DNA of 64,000 nt from Cristatella mucedo (GCA_009760855.2 WPIO01000024.1:2765001-2829000); one strand, 5' to 3'. Counted from the first letter of the stretch, positions 35,064 through 47,574 are shown. The notes: generated from the letters alone by a model not told the origin. Made by a program: numbers and translations.

Positions 35064-35313
35064 GTATAATCTGGTGACAATGGTGCCAATGATTCTGTAT
35101 AAGTCATAGGTGAGTGCTCTATGATTATGCAGATGACTGCTGATCCACGTTCGGCGTTTGTGTACCTCGTCTAAGCGTTTTCGCAGCCGTATAATCTGGT
35201 GACAATGGTGCCAATGATTCTGTATAAGTCATAGGTGAGTGCTCTATGATTATGCAGATGACTGCTGATCCACGTTCGGCGTTTGTGTACCTCGTCTAAG
35301 CGTTTTCGCAGCC
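35064..35313. repeat. perfect 125-bp tandem duplication
   Basis: Bases 35064-35188 are repeated without a single difference at 35189-35313. The unit is unique sequence, with no repeat family recognised. Confidence 0.97.
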
Positions 35314-36151
35314 TTGTCGAAGTACGTTACTTTGCGGGCCATGACGCTTTCACGCCTTTACTAGCGACAGTTTCTGTAAAACTGATATTTTGGAATTGCA
35401 ATGCGGCGATTCTTTGCAGGTAATTCCTTGTGTCCTTATACGTTCTTAAGCTTCAAACGGATGCGACGATGCAGTGATTGCTGAAGCCGTATCACAAAAA
35501 CGGATTGGCCGCCTTGTTGAGATATATAAACTTAATTAATCACATAATATCATAAGTCTGAAAGCAGGTCTTTGCCACCTAAAACATCAGCTGGATGACC
35601 GTACCTTCAGCATAGACTGCCTATGGGATTACAAGGTCAGACGTCTGGATTATCGAGTCAAAGCCACGAATAAACGTGATAACGCGCACTCGTAGTTAGT
35701 TGCACGACAATAAATCGAGGTTATATCGTAATGGTAATTGTGCTGTGAGCAGTAATTGCGTTCTACTCTGAGATAATTTCATGTTTCTTTTAAATTTGGG
35801 CAGGTGCTAATGATGCTCACTGTTAACTGCGCTTTAAAAAGTCACATAATGTTTTTAAAAATCTGAAAAAACGGCGAATTAAACTCATCTCACTGAATGT
35901 CAATGAAGGTTGTCGGTGATGAAGATGAAAATAAGATAAGTGCATTGAATAATGCTTGGGAAGAGACTGAAAGTACTTGGTAGTAAGTGTGCTAAGCCAC
36001 TAGCTTGGCTACGTTGGGCTTCTTTAACTATTCCAACCTAGGAGGGCCTTAACTTAAATAGGTGGCCATGCAACGCCGGAGTGCTGGAGCAGCCAGATCA
36101 AGAAAAAATGTACAGATTTTTAGTAGTTCCTGCGTTTAAGTCTAAATAAAT

Positions 36152-36312
36152 CATAAGCTGCTTTAACAGCCTCATTTATGCACTGACAGTAAAAACGTCA
36201 CAGCTATCAGCACTCCTTGCATCGGTCAATAAAAGATCAGCAACAGCAAGATTTGAACCCACGACCCAGATCATTAAGAGTGAACACCGTACACCTGGAC
36301 TAATAACCAAGG
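36152..36312 (-). mobile_element. SINE-B copy
   Basis: The copy runs on the minus strand from agctgctttaacagcctc through a B box (agatttgaaccca) to a decayed head. Confidence 0.7.
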
Positions 36313-37206
36313 GCTTGTCTCAGAGTAAGCCGTGCATAGGTTAAACGAAGGAAAAATTGATCTGATCTCAAATAAGCCTACTGAGATTACCAGCTCCTAA
36401 ATTATGTTGATGGCTGACTTTTTTCAACTAAAAAACGTGCGAGATGTTTCACTTCTTCCATATTAAAGTTTTTTACTGCGTTAGTCTTTCTATTAATCTA
36501 CCTAATGTCAATGCGAGTGAGTTCATCGAAGAGTCCGTATACAAAGTTTCTCACTGTAGCTCATATAGTGCACTTCGCTATAATTATAGCAGTACTATCG
36601 TGGTGTAGCTTGCTACGTTGAGTGTCCCAAAAAGCATATCAGAGGAAACGTATGTCTTTCCTGTAGCTACACCATGCTCTCGTTAAAAATTGATCGTTAA
36701 ATTGATTGTGCATTGAATTATGAATAGTGATGATGAGCACGAATTTGAAAAATACATCATACATTATTCGAAACTGCATTTTAAAGCCGCAGAGAATATT
36801 TGCGATTGCAACCAATACAAATGAAGAGCTGAAGCAGGATGGTAAGTATTAGCGACAATCTGCCGTTTGGTGAACTACGGCGGCTGAGTCATTTTATAAA
36901 TAAACGCTCATATGAATGGCATTTAGTTACTTTAGACTGAATATCCTGTACTTAAGAATTATTTTAAAGGTAGAAACACATAAAAAATGTAATTATACCT
37001 TTTTTTTAGCTCCCTAAAAGACACCTATCTTCATTTGGGCAGTTTGTGACACCCGAAAGGAAATCAGGGCGGCTCCAGAATTCTGGATTTTTGGATAACG
37101 CAGGGCGGTACAATCTTTCTTGAGCAGTCAAGCTCAAGCTAGGCTTTTGAGAGCGATTATCGGATCCCAAGTGATCGAATTCGATTTTTGCAATGATACA
37201 AACAAT

Positions 37207-37375
37207 AATAGCTGATTTGAAAGCCTTATTTGTGTAGCAGCAGAACTGCCTTGGTGGCTATAACCACCACTTGTAGTTGGCAATTACGATCGCTCACTGC
37301 AGGATTTGAATTCGCGACCTCGATCAAGAAAAGCCAGAACCTTACCTCGTTGGCTATCACGATCATTAAGAAGGA
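37207..37375 (-). mobile_element. SINE-B copy, diverged
   Basis: The terminal agctgatttgaaagcctt, body ggctataaccaccacttg and B box aggatttgaattc are recognisable. The head is decayed. Confidence 0.7.
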
Positions 37376-38203
37376 AGACAAAGCACGTGGGATCTCTTGC
37401 CGAATAATAAACCACACTTCTGTGCGTTTTAATAATTTCTAGGATATTTCATAGAATTTCATAGCCTGCAGGCCACGTTCAGATGTTAGGTATTTTAACG
37501 CACGTAAGCTTTAGGGGAGCAAACAGTCAATCGTCAGCCCTCGTGAAAATCTTCTGGGAGCTTAACTTATCCGCACTATATCAAACAAATTGAAAGTCTT
37601 TTCAGTAAATGTTAAGAGCCTCAAAGAGAAAAGCTAGCATTGGATGGAGTTAACCAGCTTACATCGGTTAAAAATTTGATCATTGATTGAAAGAGGATGG
37701 ATAGTTAAGAAAACCATACTAGATGACAATGAGAGGTTAGTGAGCCGATAGAATAGCCGGGAACTTTGCTCGTTGAGCAAAAGGAGCTACTTGAATTGTG
37801 GAGTAATGGCGGGTATTATCTAATTTTCGATCAACAGCGTTATACAATTTTTAAATTTTCATAGCACGCTCAGAAGCCTTATAAGATCTTCGCGCAGTTT
37901 TCACCAGTCTTACAAGCTAATAGGTGAGAATTTTCAGCGACAATTTAATTGCTTAGAGCTCCGAGTATTACTGAGAGTCACAAGGTACCATCACGAGCAT
38001 CAACGGACACGATGTGCTGCAAATCAGCAGGAAGTTATAAGCACTTCGACTAGCTTCAAATTTTAACAGACACACATCGTTTTGGCATTGAATAATTTCA
38101 GTAACAGATAGAAAAGCTATTTTACCATCGAAGGAATAACTAGGCTTTCTCCTTTTAAAGCTCAAAAAATGTGTTCCGTCTCCGAAATGAGCAGAGAAAA
38201 TGC

Positions 38204-38372
38204 TAGCTGATTTAACTGCCATTTTTTGTATAGCAACAGAAGAGCCTTGAAGGCTATCACCACCTCTTGCAGTGGCGATAAATGATCGCCCACCACAAAA
38301 TTCGAACCCAAGACCTCGGGTCCGAGTCGTGAAAAGCAACCGCCTTACCTACTGAGCCATTATGGCTCACCT
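38204..38372 (-). mobile_element. SINE-B, well preserved
   Basis: The order from gctagctgatttaactgcc to gagccattatggctcacc is complete. The palindrome arms are interrupted by one deletion. A SINE-A in the opposite orientation follows 70 bp later. Confidence 0.85.
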
Positions 38373-38445
38373 GCAGAAGTATTCGGTGCCCCAGACCTCT
38401 ATGAAACAGCTAGCGTATAAACCTCTCACATTTCGCTTGAGCGGG

Positions 38446-38580
38446 TTTAGCCTATTGGTTAAGGTGCTCGCCCCGACTAATGTCTGGCCGAGGTCATGGG
38501 TTAAAACCCTGTGGTAAATGTGAAGCGCCTGAATAGTGACTATGTTATTTTAGGGCAATATACAAATCTACTATTTTATA
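38446..38580 (+). mobile_element. SINE-A copy
   Basis: The head gagcgggtttagcctattggttaagg, B box (gggttaaaaccctg) and tail (gcgcctgaatagtgac...) are present. The inner hairpin stem is degraded. Confidence 0.75.
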
Positions 38581-40162
38581 CATATATTTTGTACCTCAGC
38601 TCGTGGGCTGACGACGTGGTCGCAGAGAAAGGACAAGCCTTCGCGCGATTGTATATTCCCAAAAAACAACCCATCCGAAGACGGTCTCACTTCCGTTCGT
38701 CCGTTGGAACAAGGCAGTTGATTGCTCCCTTGGCCAGAGGCGCTGGAGGGTCGAGTTCAGCTACTCTACCCACCGAGGAGACACACGGTAACTTTGTCGC
38801 AGAGAAAGCAGCTTGAGGGAAAATGAAGGAATGGAAAGCTAAGGGATCGCAAAGGGGGTGGACAAGGGGGATGTTAGCAAGGCGTAGGAAAAGTAATGCG
38901 AAGACGAGGCATGGGCAAGTCATAGTGAAGGTGAGGTAAAGAACTACGGCGGGTTAGCGAATGAAAAATAGAGCAACGGGGCGATGGGAAACCAAGGTGA
39001 AGGGTGCGGCGGACATGCTCGCCCCTGTCAAAGCGCTCTCTGTGGATAGGCGAGCCGTATTGAGCACGTTCACTCCGAACATGTATACCGTTTTTCTCTT
39101 AGGTTAAGAAGACATTCAATTTCGAAGCAACTTCGAGAGAATAATCCAATTAATTCAAGATAATTAAAACTTCTTTTTATAAGCAGCCAATATAAAATAT
39201 GAAACAGGGCCTGCAAAGCTACTAGCTCGCCAGAAAGTAGCATGCTCGTTAGGAAATGTAACGGCTTCATTAGGTTCCAACACAAGGCGTGGCTTTACGT
39301 AGCAGAGCCGCAACTCGCTGCTATACGTAGAGGAACTAAAAAGTCTTCTTTAAAAAAATTTCATCGGCGACCCTTCGAGATGAAGGTTTCAAATAATGCC
39401 GCCCTGGTTTGACCTGTTATCTGCCTCTCTACTTCTAGCAGCGTCAATCGCTTGTCTCGCCTAAGGCACACCATTTTACTGTTTCGTCCGAATCCACCAT
39501 TGAATAACTCTGAAGAGATTCATTATCAAGCGGTTTAAGGCATCTTTAATAAGAAAATTAGCACAATCAATTCTCAGGTCTGAAAGGCTTAGAAAAAGTA
39601 ACACGTAGATGCAAAGAAATTGCTGCAAGCTTTAGAGAAAAAACTATAAAGCGCAGGTTAGTTGTCAGTTTTAGATAGAAATATATTGATAATTTAGTTA
39701 GGACATACCTAAGCCTGAATGATTTTCATTTAACACAAGAAGGTGATTAAACCAGATTTAACGAATGGAACAGTTACATGAATACAAGCCGCCAATCGAT
39801 AATCAATGCTGTTGAGAGCTAGCGGTCCCAATGCAAATCGTCGATTCCATCACAATGTTGTAAGCAAATAAGCAAACCTGTGTTTGAATGTTGACTATAC
39901 TCTCTTTCTGGAGTAATTTCATATCGAGGAAAGTATTGCTGTTAATCGCCAAGACATTGTTCAGCTAAAAATGAATAAACCACACAGAACGTTCAAGTAA
40001 GTTAGAGAGGTCATGTAATATGGCATTAAATTGAACGGGGCGACTTTTATGTCGATTTTATGAATTTATGTCGTATCTGACTCTAAATTTTATCGATTAA
40101 TCTGGTGAGTTATATATTGAAGGTTACCGGAAAAGTCTTAATCTAAATTTTTATCTACAAGT

Positions 40163-40622
40163 GTAATGTAATGTAATGTATCTCCGTCTGTAACTCCACA
40201 AAGTCATAAAGACCACGTGTGTGTTACGCAGGAGTGTTTTGTATAGCCCACTCACAGCCTAAGCGGCTTTCGGTACGCATTTGGTAGCCAACAGACTTCA
40301 GCTCAGGCAACAGAGAGAACGTGAGAAGCATTGTAGAGTCAGGAGAGCAGTTGAGGTAGTGAGTAGCATGGAAGTAGCAGCTCAGGACGGCTGAAAAGGA
40401 TGTGCCATAGTCGGCAGCAATTGAGTTGTTGTCGTTGCATAGGAATCGTGGAAGCGATTTCCTCAGTCTAGGAACCTGCAGAGATAAAGCTTCTGTCGGC
40501 AACCATCTTCAAGCGGAGCAATGGAACAGCTAATTTATTTTTCACACAGGACCTGCGGGCGCGAACAGGCTGAAACTAATGCAGCAATTCAGCTAGGCAT
40601 GAAGGAGCCAAGCTGTGGCACT
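40163..40622 (-). mobile_element. L2-2 3' fragment
   Basis: The copy holds (ACATT)n tail units, the 3' end, and the ORF end (40224-40502, with ELKSVGYQMRTESRLGCE). It stops abruptly after the segment equivalent to 'HGLAPSYLAELL'. Confidence 0.85.
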
Positions 40623-41664
40623 AGTGCAATATGTTTATTGACCGTTGCCATTGAACACATTCGTGAAGACACATGACTTCATCATTAACCGGTCTCCATG
40701 AAGGTTCATTGACATTTGGCTATATCGAGTAAATAAGACGGAAAACATAGGATAAGATTTCCCGGAGGCTTATAATGCAAATCCTGACGTACGAATTAAA
40801 GTCAATACCTAAGGGGTCCTTAAATGGTTCACTAAACCTGGCTGCAGAGGTAGTATCTTTCTGCTCTGACGCGGGTAGACCCTAGGAAACACCAATCCGC
40901 GAGTTGGCTAACCAACCAGCGCGAACCAACGTCCCTCCGGTGCAGTCTCGCTCCTCAGCAGAAAAACCTATATTCATTCGATACGCAGGCATTAAACGAT
41001 AACACGTTTGAATAAATATCGCATCCTTATGGGAAAGGTTTTCGCTTTAATGCTCGTTTCAAAAAGCAAATGCAAGCTCGCCTTGCCAACAGAATATGAT
41101 AACTGTTCATAGCTGAGTGAACCTCCACGTTGCTTGAACTTTTTGTATCTATCTGTGCGAAATCAATTTGCCAGGTGTGTGTCTTAATTTCGAAAATATT
41201 AAAAATGGTCTTAATTTGCATACGAAGTTTTTTTCAATCTCTGATTTTTCTCATTACAAGAACCTACACAATAGTTCTTATACGGATAAAGAGAGGGCTG
41301 CACTAGTTAATTCACCAAAATATAATATTACCAGCTTTTAATTACGAGTATTATTAGTATAAGAGGTTTTGCATCAAATAACTGTATTGCTTCCTAGGAA
41401 ATTAAAAATGCTTGAACAAGTAGTTTAGCAAACGAATAAGCATATTATAAAGTACAATTTCTGACCGACTGCGAGGATGAGAATATCAATTGCAAACATT
41501 ATGGTCGAAGAGTTTATGCTACTGGATTAACGGGCTTTAATTTTGGAATAGATATTACTTATTCTAAGCATTTCTTCATTGCATTTAGCATATAATTCCG
41601 AAAATCAAGTGCTGGGAGGTGAAGGTTGGAGCTTTTCAGGATTGACGCTTTTGTAAGAGTACGT

Positions 41665-41768
41665 TGCTCACCATTCAATTGCAATTCCCCTTGCAGCAGA
41701 TGCAAAGCGCCTAGAAAGAGATTGAGTTCTCTGAGGGTGCTTTATCAAGTACATTATTATTAATATTA
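41665..41768 (+). mobile_element. L2-1 tail fragment
   Basis: Only the last ~100 bp is present: caccattcaattgcaattcc, the complete hairpin and the (ATT)n tail. Confidence 0.85.
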
Positions 41769-42354
41769 CGTATAATTGTCAGAGTGGTAGATTTTGTGAG
41801 GGTGTAAGGCGCGATGAGTAACTAGTTCACACATGTAAGCAAAAGAAAGAATGAAGGGACATTAAAACTGTGACATAACCTTGAATGTATGGCAATGCTA
41901 GGTTGCAGCCCGTAAAGTATGTGGAACAGTTTTGTAGTATGGGTCGTTTACGACGGTCAAGTATGGCTGCCGAGCTTGGCACTCTGTCTGCAAGACGCTT
42001 ATAGTACAAGCATAAAGAACTGAAAGTTTTACGGGGAACATAGTGGCTGGCTTAGAAGAGAATACCAACGCCTAACTACCTATATGTTTGGGAAATCCCG
42101 TCTTATATTCAGTTACTCAATGCGGGCAGATCTTCAGGGTCTGTACTATCAGAAGGTCACGCCAAGTGCCAAAACCCTCAGATAATATTTTACTTCGACA
42201 GTGCGGGCGTCAAAATTATTATGCTAAGCTAAATAGCGCAAAACCTGAAATCTATCCTAATTAAGCAACTTATTGACCAGATTTTGGCACTCAATCTAAG
42301 GCTCCTTCATACGCAAATGCAGGTCTAACAATTCGAAATACTGCCCGCTCGGAG

Positions 42355-43230
42355 CATGTAATGTAATGTAATGTATCTCCGTCAGTAACTCCACAAAGTC
42401 ATAAAGACCATGTTGGCGTTACACAGGAGAGTTTTGTATAGCGCACTCACAGCCTAAGCGGCTTTCAGTACGCATTCGGTAGCCAACAGACTTCGTCTCA
42501 CGAAACAAAGAGAAAGTGGGAAGCATAGCAGAGTTAGGAGAGCAGTTGAGGTAGTGAGTAGCATAGAAGTAGCAGTTCAGGACCGCTGAAAAAGATGTGC
42601 CATAGTCGGCAGTTGGAGAGTAGATGTCGTTGCGTAAGAATTGTGGAAGCGAGTTCCACAGTCTAGGACCTGCAGAGCTAAAGCTTCTGAGGAATGGGAC
42701 AGCTAATTTATTGTCCACACAAGACCTGAGGGCGCGAACAGGCTGAAACTGATGTAGCAGTTCAGCTAGGTATGAAGGAGCCAAGCCGTGGCGGGCCTTG
42801 TGGGTCAGCGTAAGAACTTTGCTCCGTATCCTTTGCTCAACCGGCAACCATCCTAGCTCTTCCAGCAAAGGTGACACGTGCTCAAACCTCTGGGACTTGA
42901 AGACCAGCCTTGCAGCCATATTCATAGTCCGCTGTAGTGGCATTATAGCTTTCTTTGGTAGCCCAGCCAAAAGGGAATTACAATAATCAAGCCGAGACAG
43001 AACTAAAGAGCTAGTTAAATTTTTTACAAGCCACTGTGGGAGACAGCTTCTAATCTTGGATAGGGATCGGATGTGATGGCTAGCTGTAGAGGCAGTCTTC
43101 TGAATGAAGCTTTTGAAATTGAAGCAGCTGTCGAACACGACACCTAGATTACGAGCACGTGGTGAAGGTCGCACAATAGCATCGCCTATTAGAACAGCAA
43201 AGCCTTTTAATCCAGCCACACGGTTAGGGT
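42355..43230 (-). mobile_element. L2-2 LINE 3' fragment with open frame
   Basis: This is the best-preserved L2-2 copy. A 266-codon minus-strand frame (42419-43219) holds the post-RT region. It contains ARNLGVVFDSCFNFKSF, SSLVLSRLDYCNSLLAGLP, LEELGWLPVEQRIRSKVL and RLWNSLPQFLRND, and ends near the tail with SVGYRMRTESRLGCE. The tail is (ACATT)n. The catalytic RT motifs lie upstream of the truncation point. Confidence 0.9.
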
Positions 43231-43242
43231 GAATAAAGCCTT

Positions 43243-43362
43243 GATAATATTATACACTCGATAAAGTGCCCTCAGAGAACGTAATCTCTTTCGAGGCACT
43301 TTACATTTGCTGCAAAGGGAAAGGCGATTGAATGGCTAGTAATAGCATGCTTACACTTGCTC
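43243..43362 (-). mobile_element. L2-1 tail fragment
   Basis: Tail and hairpin are present, with a paired change in the stem (gtgcc...ggcac). The fragment abuts the L2-2 copy on its left. Confidence 0.8.
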
Positions 43363-43365
43363 TTT

Positions 43366-43525
43366 CAAATCAAGTCTTTTAGCGGTACCTCTAACCACTT
43401 TAAACTCTTTGGAGATCAAGCATGTAGTTCATATGGTTCAGATACCCAGAACTTGCTTCCAACTGACGTCACAACATTCCCTAAATCGCCAAAATTCAGA
43501 AGGGACCTAAGACCCACGCGATCTT
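43366..43525 (+). repeat. degenerate L2-1-like ORF2 end
   Basis: Plus-strand remains (ctttggagatcaagcatgtagttc..., cttgcttccaactgacgtcacaaca) match the FGDRAFSSYAP...SLPTCVRT coding segment in decayed form. It is opposite in orientation to its left neighbour. Confidence 0.5.
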
Positions 43526-43713
43526 AATTGACCTTGCTGATTCTGGGAGAGTTGTTCTGTGTGCGCCTATGGAAGTTGACACGGGCGTGTTTTGTTTTCT
43601 TATACATTTTGACAGTGCTTATGTAAATGAAATTTATATTTTAATTAAGATTTAATTTAATTTAATCATTAATTAAGAACATTTTAAAGTTTCAACTTAT
43701 TAGATTCATTTAC

Positions 43714-43754
43714 CTTAGGAAGTACAAAGTCAAGCAATAACGCGGCCTGCTAGC
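43714..43754 (-). CDS. candidate microexon, M12B-like domain helix/strand
   Basis: This is a 41-nt segment in phase 0 to 2 between a pyrimidine-rich acceptor (cttctttctctgtgaaaag) and a CTAAG, then GTAAAT donor. It encodes ASRPRYCLTLYFL. It is the only segment I found between the exons at 44059 and 34544 that converts phase 0 to phase 2. Joined in place, it would supply the helix before the strand starting VRFSEV. A different frame here is open for longer and looks signal-peptide-like. That frame lies downstream of the catalytic start, so it does not suit this gene. Confidence 0.3.
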
Positions 43755-44058
43755 CTTTTCACAGAGAAAGAAGTAAGGCAATCGGGTAATCTAATTCGTC
43801 TCTGCTGAACGGCAGCCTGATCACATCTCTTCTTTGGCAAGCTGCTAAATAGAGCAGCTATTAGCTCTGCTATAATGACTACGGTGAGCATGGGAAATTT
43901 GAATAGACTATAAGAGCTTCGGGAAAAGTTCAAAGCACCGTGCATAAACAGGATCGGCTTGTAAAGAAGTACAGACCAGCAGCAGAAAAAGAAATCGAGA
44001 ATATTGGCAAGGACATGGAATTAGGCTAATCACAAAAAAATGAATTAGACTTACTTAC

Positions 44059-44273
44059 AAAGACAATGACGTCACTGTATGCATCGAATAACCACTTGTA
44101 AGCTGATGCACATGAGCAATCGTCAGAGCATAAACTCCTATGAAGATGGCATGCGAAGTCATAAATAGTTTTATCGATAATAATGTCAACTCTGATTTCA
44201 ATTCTTAGACTCTCGGTTGTGTTTAGCAAGATGTTGCCTTCGGCAAGATTTCCATATCCCTCTGGAGAGTCAT
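44059..44273 (-). CDS. exon: start of M12B metalloprotease-like domain
   Basis: This is a 215-nt minus-strand exon in phase 1 to 0. The acceptor has a good tract ending cctttag and the donor is excellent (CTTT, then GTAAGT). The 71 codons contain SLRIEIRVDIIIDKTIYDFA. This matches the first beta strand of reprolysins, where a 'vEv.lvvD..+y..f' pattern opens the catalytic domain. An unusual cysteine cluster (CSDDCSC) follows, then a helix ending YKWLFDAYSDVIVF. One NTT sequon lies just before the strand. The domain assignment rests on pattern only. Splice quality, openness and phase agreement make a real coding exon likely. Confidence 0.55.
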
Positions 44274-44602
44274 CTAAAGGTATAATTTAATTTTTTGCAT
44301 CATAATTTATTCAATGACAGTGCAACCGAAACAGTCATCGTGCCTTAAGGTAAAAGCTACTACATATATAACTATAGCTAGGGAAAGGAAGAATACAACT
44401 TATTCAATTTATAACGTTTACAATTTGGTTTAGTAATGAAAATATTGGAAATATCAGTTATCGGTAACATAGATATACCAGATACTTTGTACAAAGTTTT
44501 AAAAATAACCATACAATTAATAATTATTTTTGATTGTAAAAGGGATTAAGTCGGTCAGTAACTGTAGAAAAAAGATGATGCGGTGCTCTTGAGTACCACA
44601 TA

Positions 44603-47034
44603 TGATCTAGCAGATCGCTTCTCTCGATTCTTTGTGCAGAAGATAGACAAGATCAGGGAATCCATCCCTGCGATGACGACCTCCATACTAGAATGCTGTT
44701 CTTCGGTTCCTGGCTGCACCTCAATGTCTGCATATAAGCAGGTCACTAGTGATCTAGTCCTAAAGTTCGTATCTCAATCAAAGAAGACAACAAGTCCTCT
44801 GGACCCTATTCCCGCTGTCCTGCTCCTATGTTGCATTGATCTGCTGCTGCCATGCAAAACTAACTTCATTAATATGTCATTAGCCTCAGGTCATGTCCCA
44901 GCACCTTTCAAAAAAGTTGTAGTCAGGCCACTTCTCAAGAAAGCGACACTAGACCAAGAGAACTTAAGCAACTACCACCCAGTCTCCATTCTACCATTCC
45001 TATCAAAGACACTGGAACGGATCGTGGCAGACCAGCTGAACTCTTATATCGAAACCTCACACCTTGCTAGTAAGTTCCAGTCTGGCTTTAGAGCTAATCA
45101 CTCAACAGAGTCAGCATTGCTTCGGGTATGCAACAACCTACTTAGGAATGCAGACATGGGTAGAGTGTTTCTGCTTGTTGTGCTCGATCTTCCGGCAGCT
45201 TTTGATACCACTATAGTCGTGAATGGACAAAGATAGTCGTGAATGGACAAAGGTCATCTGAAGTACCTCTAAAATATGGAGTACCTGGTACAAACCTTAA
45301 ATCCTTTGGAGACCGTGCATTTAGTTCGTATGCTCCCAAAGCCTGGAAATACCTCCCGACCTGCGTCAGAACATCCCCTGACCTGACCACATTTAAAAGG
45401 AACTTAAAAACGCACCTATTTAGGACAGCATTTAGTGGGTTTCTGTGATTCGTCCTTCATGTGCTTATGCGTGCAGACACTGTGCATGCTGCCACTAACC
45501 ACATTTGCATTCCGACCCTGTGCATGTCACCCCTAACCATGTTATTCATCTTGTTTGTTTTTCAAGCACGATTTTACTTACAACTCAATTGCATCTCGTT
45601 TTGCAGCCAATGTAAAGCGCCTAGAAAGAGATTAAGTTCTCTGAGGGTGCTTTATCAAGTACATTATTATTATTATTATTATTATACCATCGATCACAAA
45701 GTCCTTCTAGAGCGCCTCTCATCTCGCCTGGGCATCACTGGCACTGCTCTGCAGTGGTTCAGGTCCTACCTCAGTGGGAGACTCCAGAGCACTGACGTGA
45801 ATGGACAAAGATCTTCTGAAGTACCTCTGAAATATGGAGTACCTCAGGGCTCCGTGCTAGGTCCTGCTCTTTTCACGGTTTATACTCTCCTTCTTGCAGA
45901 CGTGATTGCCAAGCACAATCTAGGGTTTCACTTCTATGGGGATGACACTCAGTTGTACCTTTGCTTTGATCCCTCCCAGCCTTCGAGCACCTCAAATTCT
46001 CTCAACTCACTTGCTGTATGTATTCATGACATCCGTGCATGGATGGCAGCAAATTTTTAAAAACTAAACGATGATAAAACTAACTTACTAACTATGGGCA
46101 AACTCAGTGCGATTCACAAATTGGAAAGGCTAAATCTCAAAATTGGCTCTGATAACATATCTCCTGTTAAATCAGCTTGAAATCTAGGTGACATGATCCA
46201 AAGTAACCTCTCGTAGACGACCATATCAGCTCCACAGTCAAATCTGCCAATTTTCAGCTTCATTATATTGCTAATATTCGGGCTTGTTTAGTCAAGGATA
46301 CCACATCTAAGTTGGTCCATGCATTCGTGACATCTGGTCTCGACTTCTGCAACTCACTGCTTACTGGCCTACCAGCATGTGCGATCAGGCGATTGCAGCT
46401 GGTGCAAAACTCTGCAGCTAGGCTTGTCTGTCGTTAGCAGTGCAGTTGCCACATTACTCCACTTCTCTCCGACCTGCGCTGGCTACCGGTCAAGCAACGG
46501 ATTGACTTCAAGGTTTTGTCGCTGACTTTTAGGTCCCTTCATTATATGGCTCCAGCCTATCTCTCCGACATACTCCCCCATCAGGCCAAGTATCGTACCA
46601 CCAGCTTTTCGGAATCCAACAGTCTAGAAATACCTCGTACAAACCTTAAATCTTTTGGAGACCGTGCATTTAGTTCGTATGCTCCCAAAGCCTGGAAATA
46701 CCTCCCGACCTGCGTCAGAACATCCCCTGACCTGACCACATTTAAAAGGAACTTAAAAACACACCTATTTAGGACAGCATTTAGTGGGTACCTGCGATTC
46801 GTCCTTGATGTGCTTATGCGTGCTGACACTGTGCATGCTGCCACTAACCACATTTGCATGCTGACCCCGTGCATGTCACCCCTAACCATTTTATTCGCTT
46901 GTTTGTTTTTCAAGCATGATTTTACTTACGATTCAATTGCATTTCACTTTGCAGCAAATGTAAAGCGCCTAGAAAGAGATCAAGTTCTCTGAGGGTGCTT
47001 TATCAAGTGCATTATAATTATTATTATTATAAAT
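44603..47034 (+). mobile_element. L2-1 LINE, 5'-truncated and split by a second L2-1
   Basis: The copy starts at the DLADRFSRFF part of the linker and ends in the (ATT)n tail. The RT is interrupted after the codons for SAAFDT by the nested insertion at 45211-45683 and resumes at 45684 with the code for TIDHKVLLERLSS. Beyond it are GVPQGSVLGP and a YGDDTQLY variant of YADD (Ala to Gly). A CTA-to-TAA change then stops the frame after MAANF near 46058, and further shifts follow. It is therefore dead even without the insertion. Confidence 0.9.
45211..45683 (+). mobile_element. nested L2-1 copy with internal deletion
   Basis: This same-family copy is inserted in the RT of the 44.6-47.0 kb element and flanked by the 6-bp direct repeat atacca (45205-45210 and 45684-45689). 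It jumps from the 'GVP' codons of the RT directly to the C-terminal segment beginning TNLKSFGDRAF. About 0.8 kb is missing compared with the 52-kb copy. Its 5' end carries a 20-bp tandem duplication (45213-45232 and 45233-45252). It ends with the family hairpin and (ATT)n. Confidence 0.85.
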
Positions 47035-47377
47035 ATAGCTATTTTATAATACCACTATTAATTAAACTGCTGAAATGCGCCATTACACATGAACATGTCT
47101 GTATTTTTGTAATCGAAGTATGGTGTATGCCAATGCTAAAGAGATTATCAAATTCCATAACATTGGAAATCTTAATGAAAATTTTTCTGTTTCTGCAAAT
47201 ATATTATTGTTATCTATTTGCTTAATTTCACATTTAAGATGTGCAATTTTTCAGTTCAGAAGCTAAATTCCTATTTAAGGGATAATAATGTCAATGTGCA
47301 AGTAAAAGTATTCTTGGGTCAAGTTTAAAATACAAGGCATAAAAATTAGCCTGGATGATAATAAAGCTCTCGAATGA

Positions 47378-47545
47378 AAACCGTGATTTGGGGCAGGATG
47401 TAAGGTGTTTTTTTTCGCGACCGAGGTCGTCGTTTTAAATCCTCTAGTTGGGCCATTGTTTATCGCCAACTTCAAGCGGCGGCGGTAATCGATATGGCTA
47501 TTCTGCCGCGACAAAAATGAGCCCATTAAATAGGCTTAGTAAGTC
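47378..47545 (+). mobile_element. SINE-B, diverged
   Basis: The segment cgcgaccgaggtcgtcgttttaaatcctc, the body caagcggcggcggtaatcg and the end gagcccattaaatagg place it in this family. Confidence 0.65.
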
Positions 47546-47574
47546 AGTAAATGGTGCCTTATTGATATCACAAT

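Larger units (their letters stand above)
34545..43713. other. intron between exons at 43714 and 34544
   Basis: Contents are the 125-bp tandem duplication, three SINE-B copies and one SINE-A (36152-38580), two L2-2 and several L2-1 pieces (40163-43525). Nothing is recognised in 35314-36151, 37376-38203, 38581-40162, 40623-41664 or 41769-42354. Confidence 0.45.

Noticed and set aside
36793-36840. Plus-strand microexon-like segment reading RIFAIATNTNEELKQD
   Set aside because: Isolated, no neighbours in phase and no recognised family.
43730-43945. Minus-strand frame beginning MHGALNFSRSSYSLF with a hydrophobic signal-like core
   Set aside because: It lies downstream of the catalytic-domain start in the direction of transcription, so it cannot be the signal exon of this gene, and its donor is weak. 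A shorter exon in another frame was preferred.
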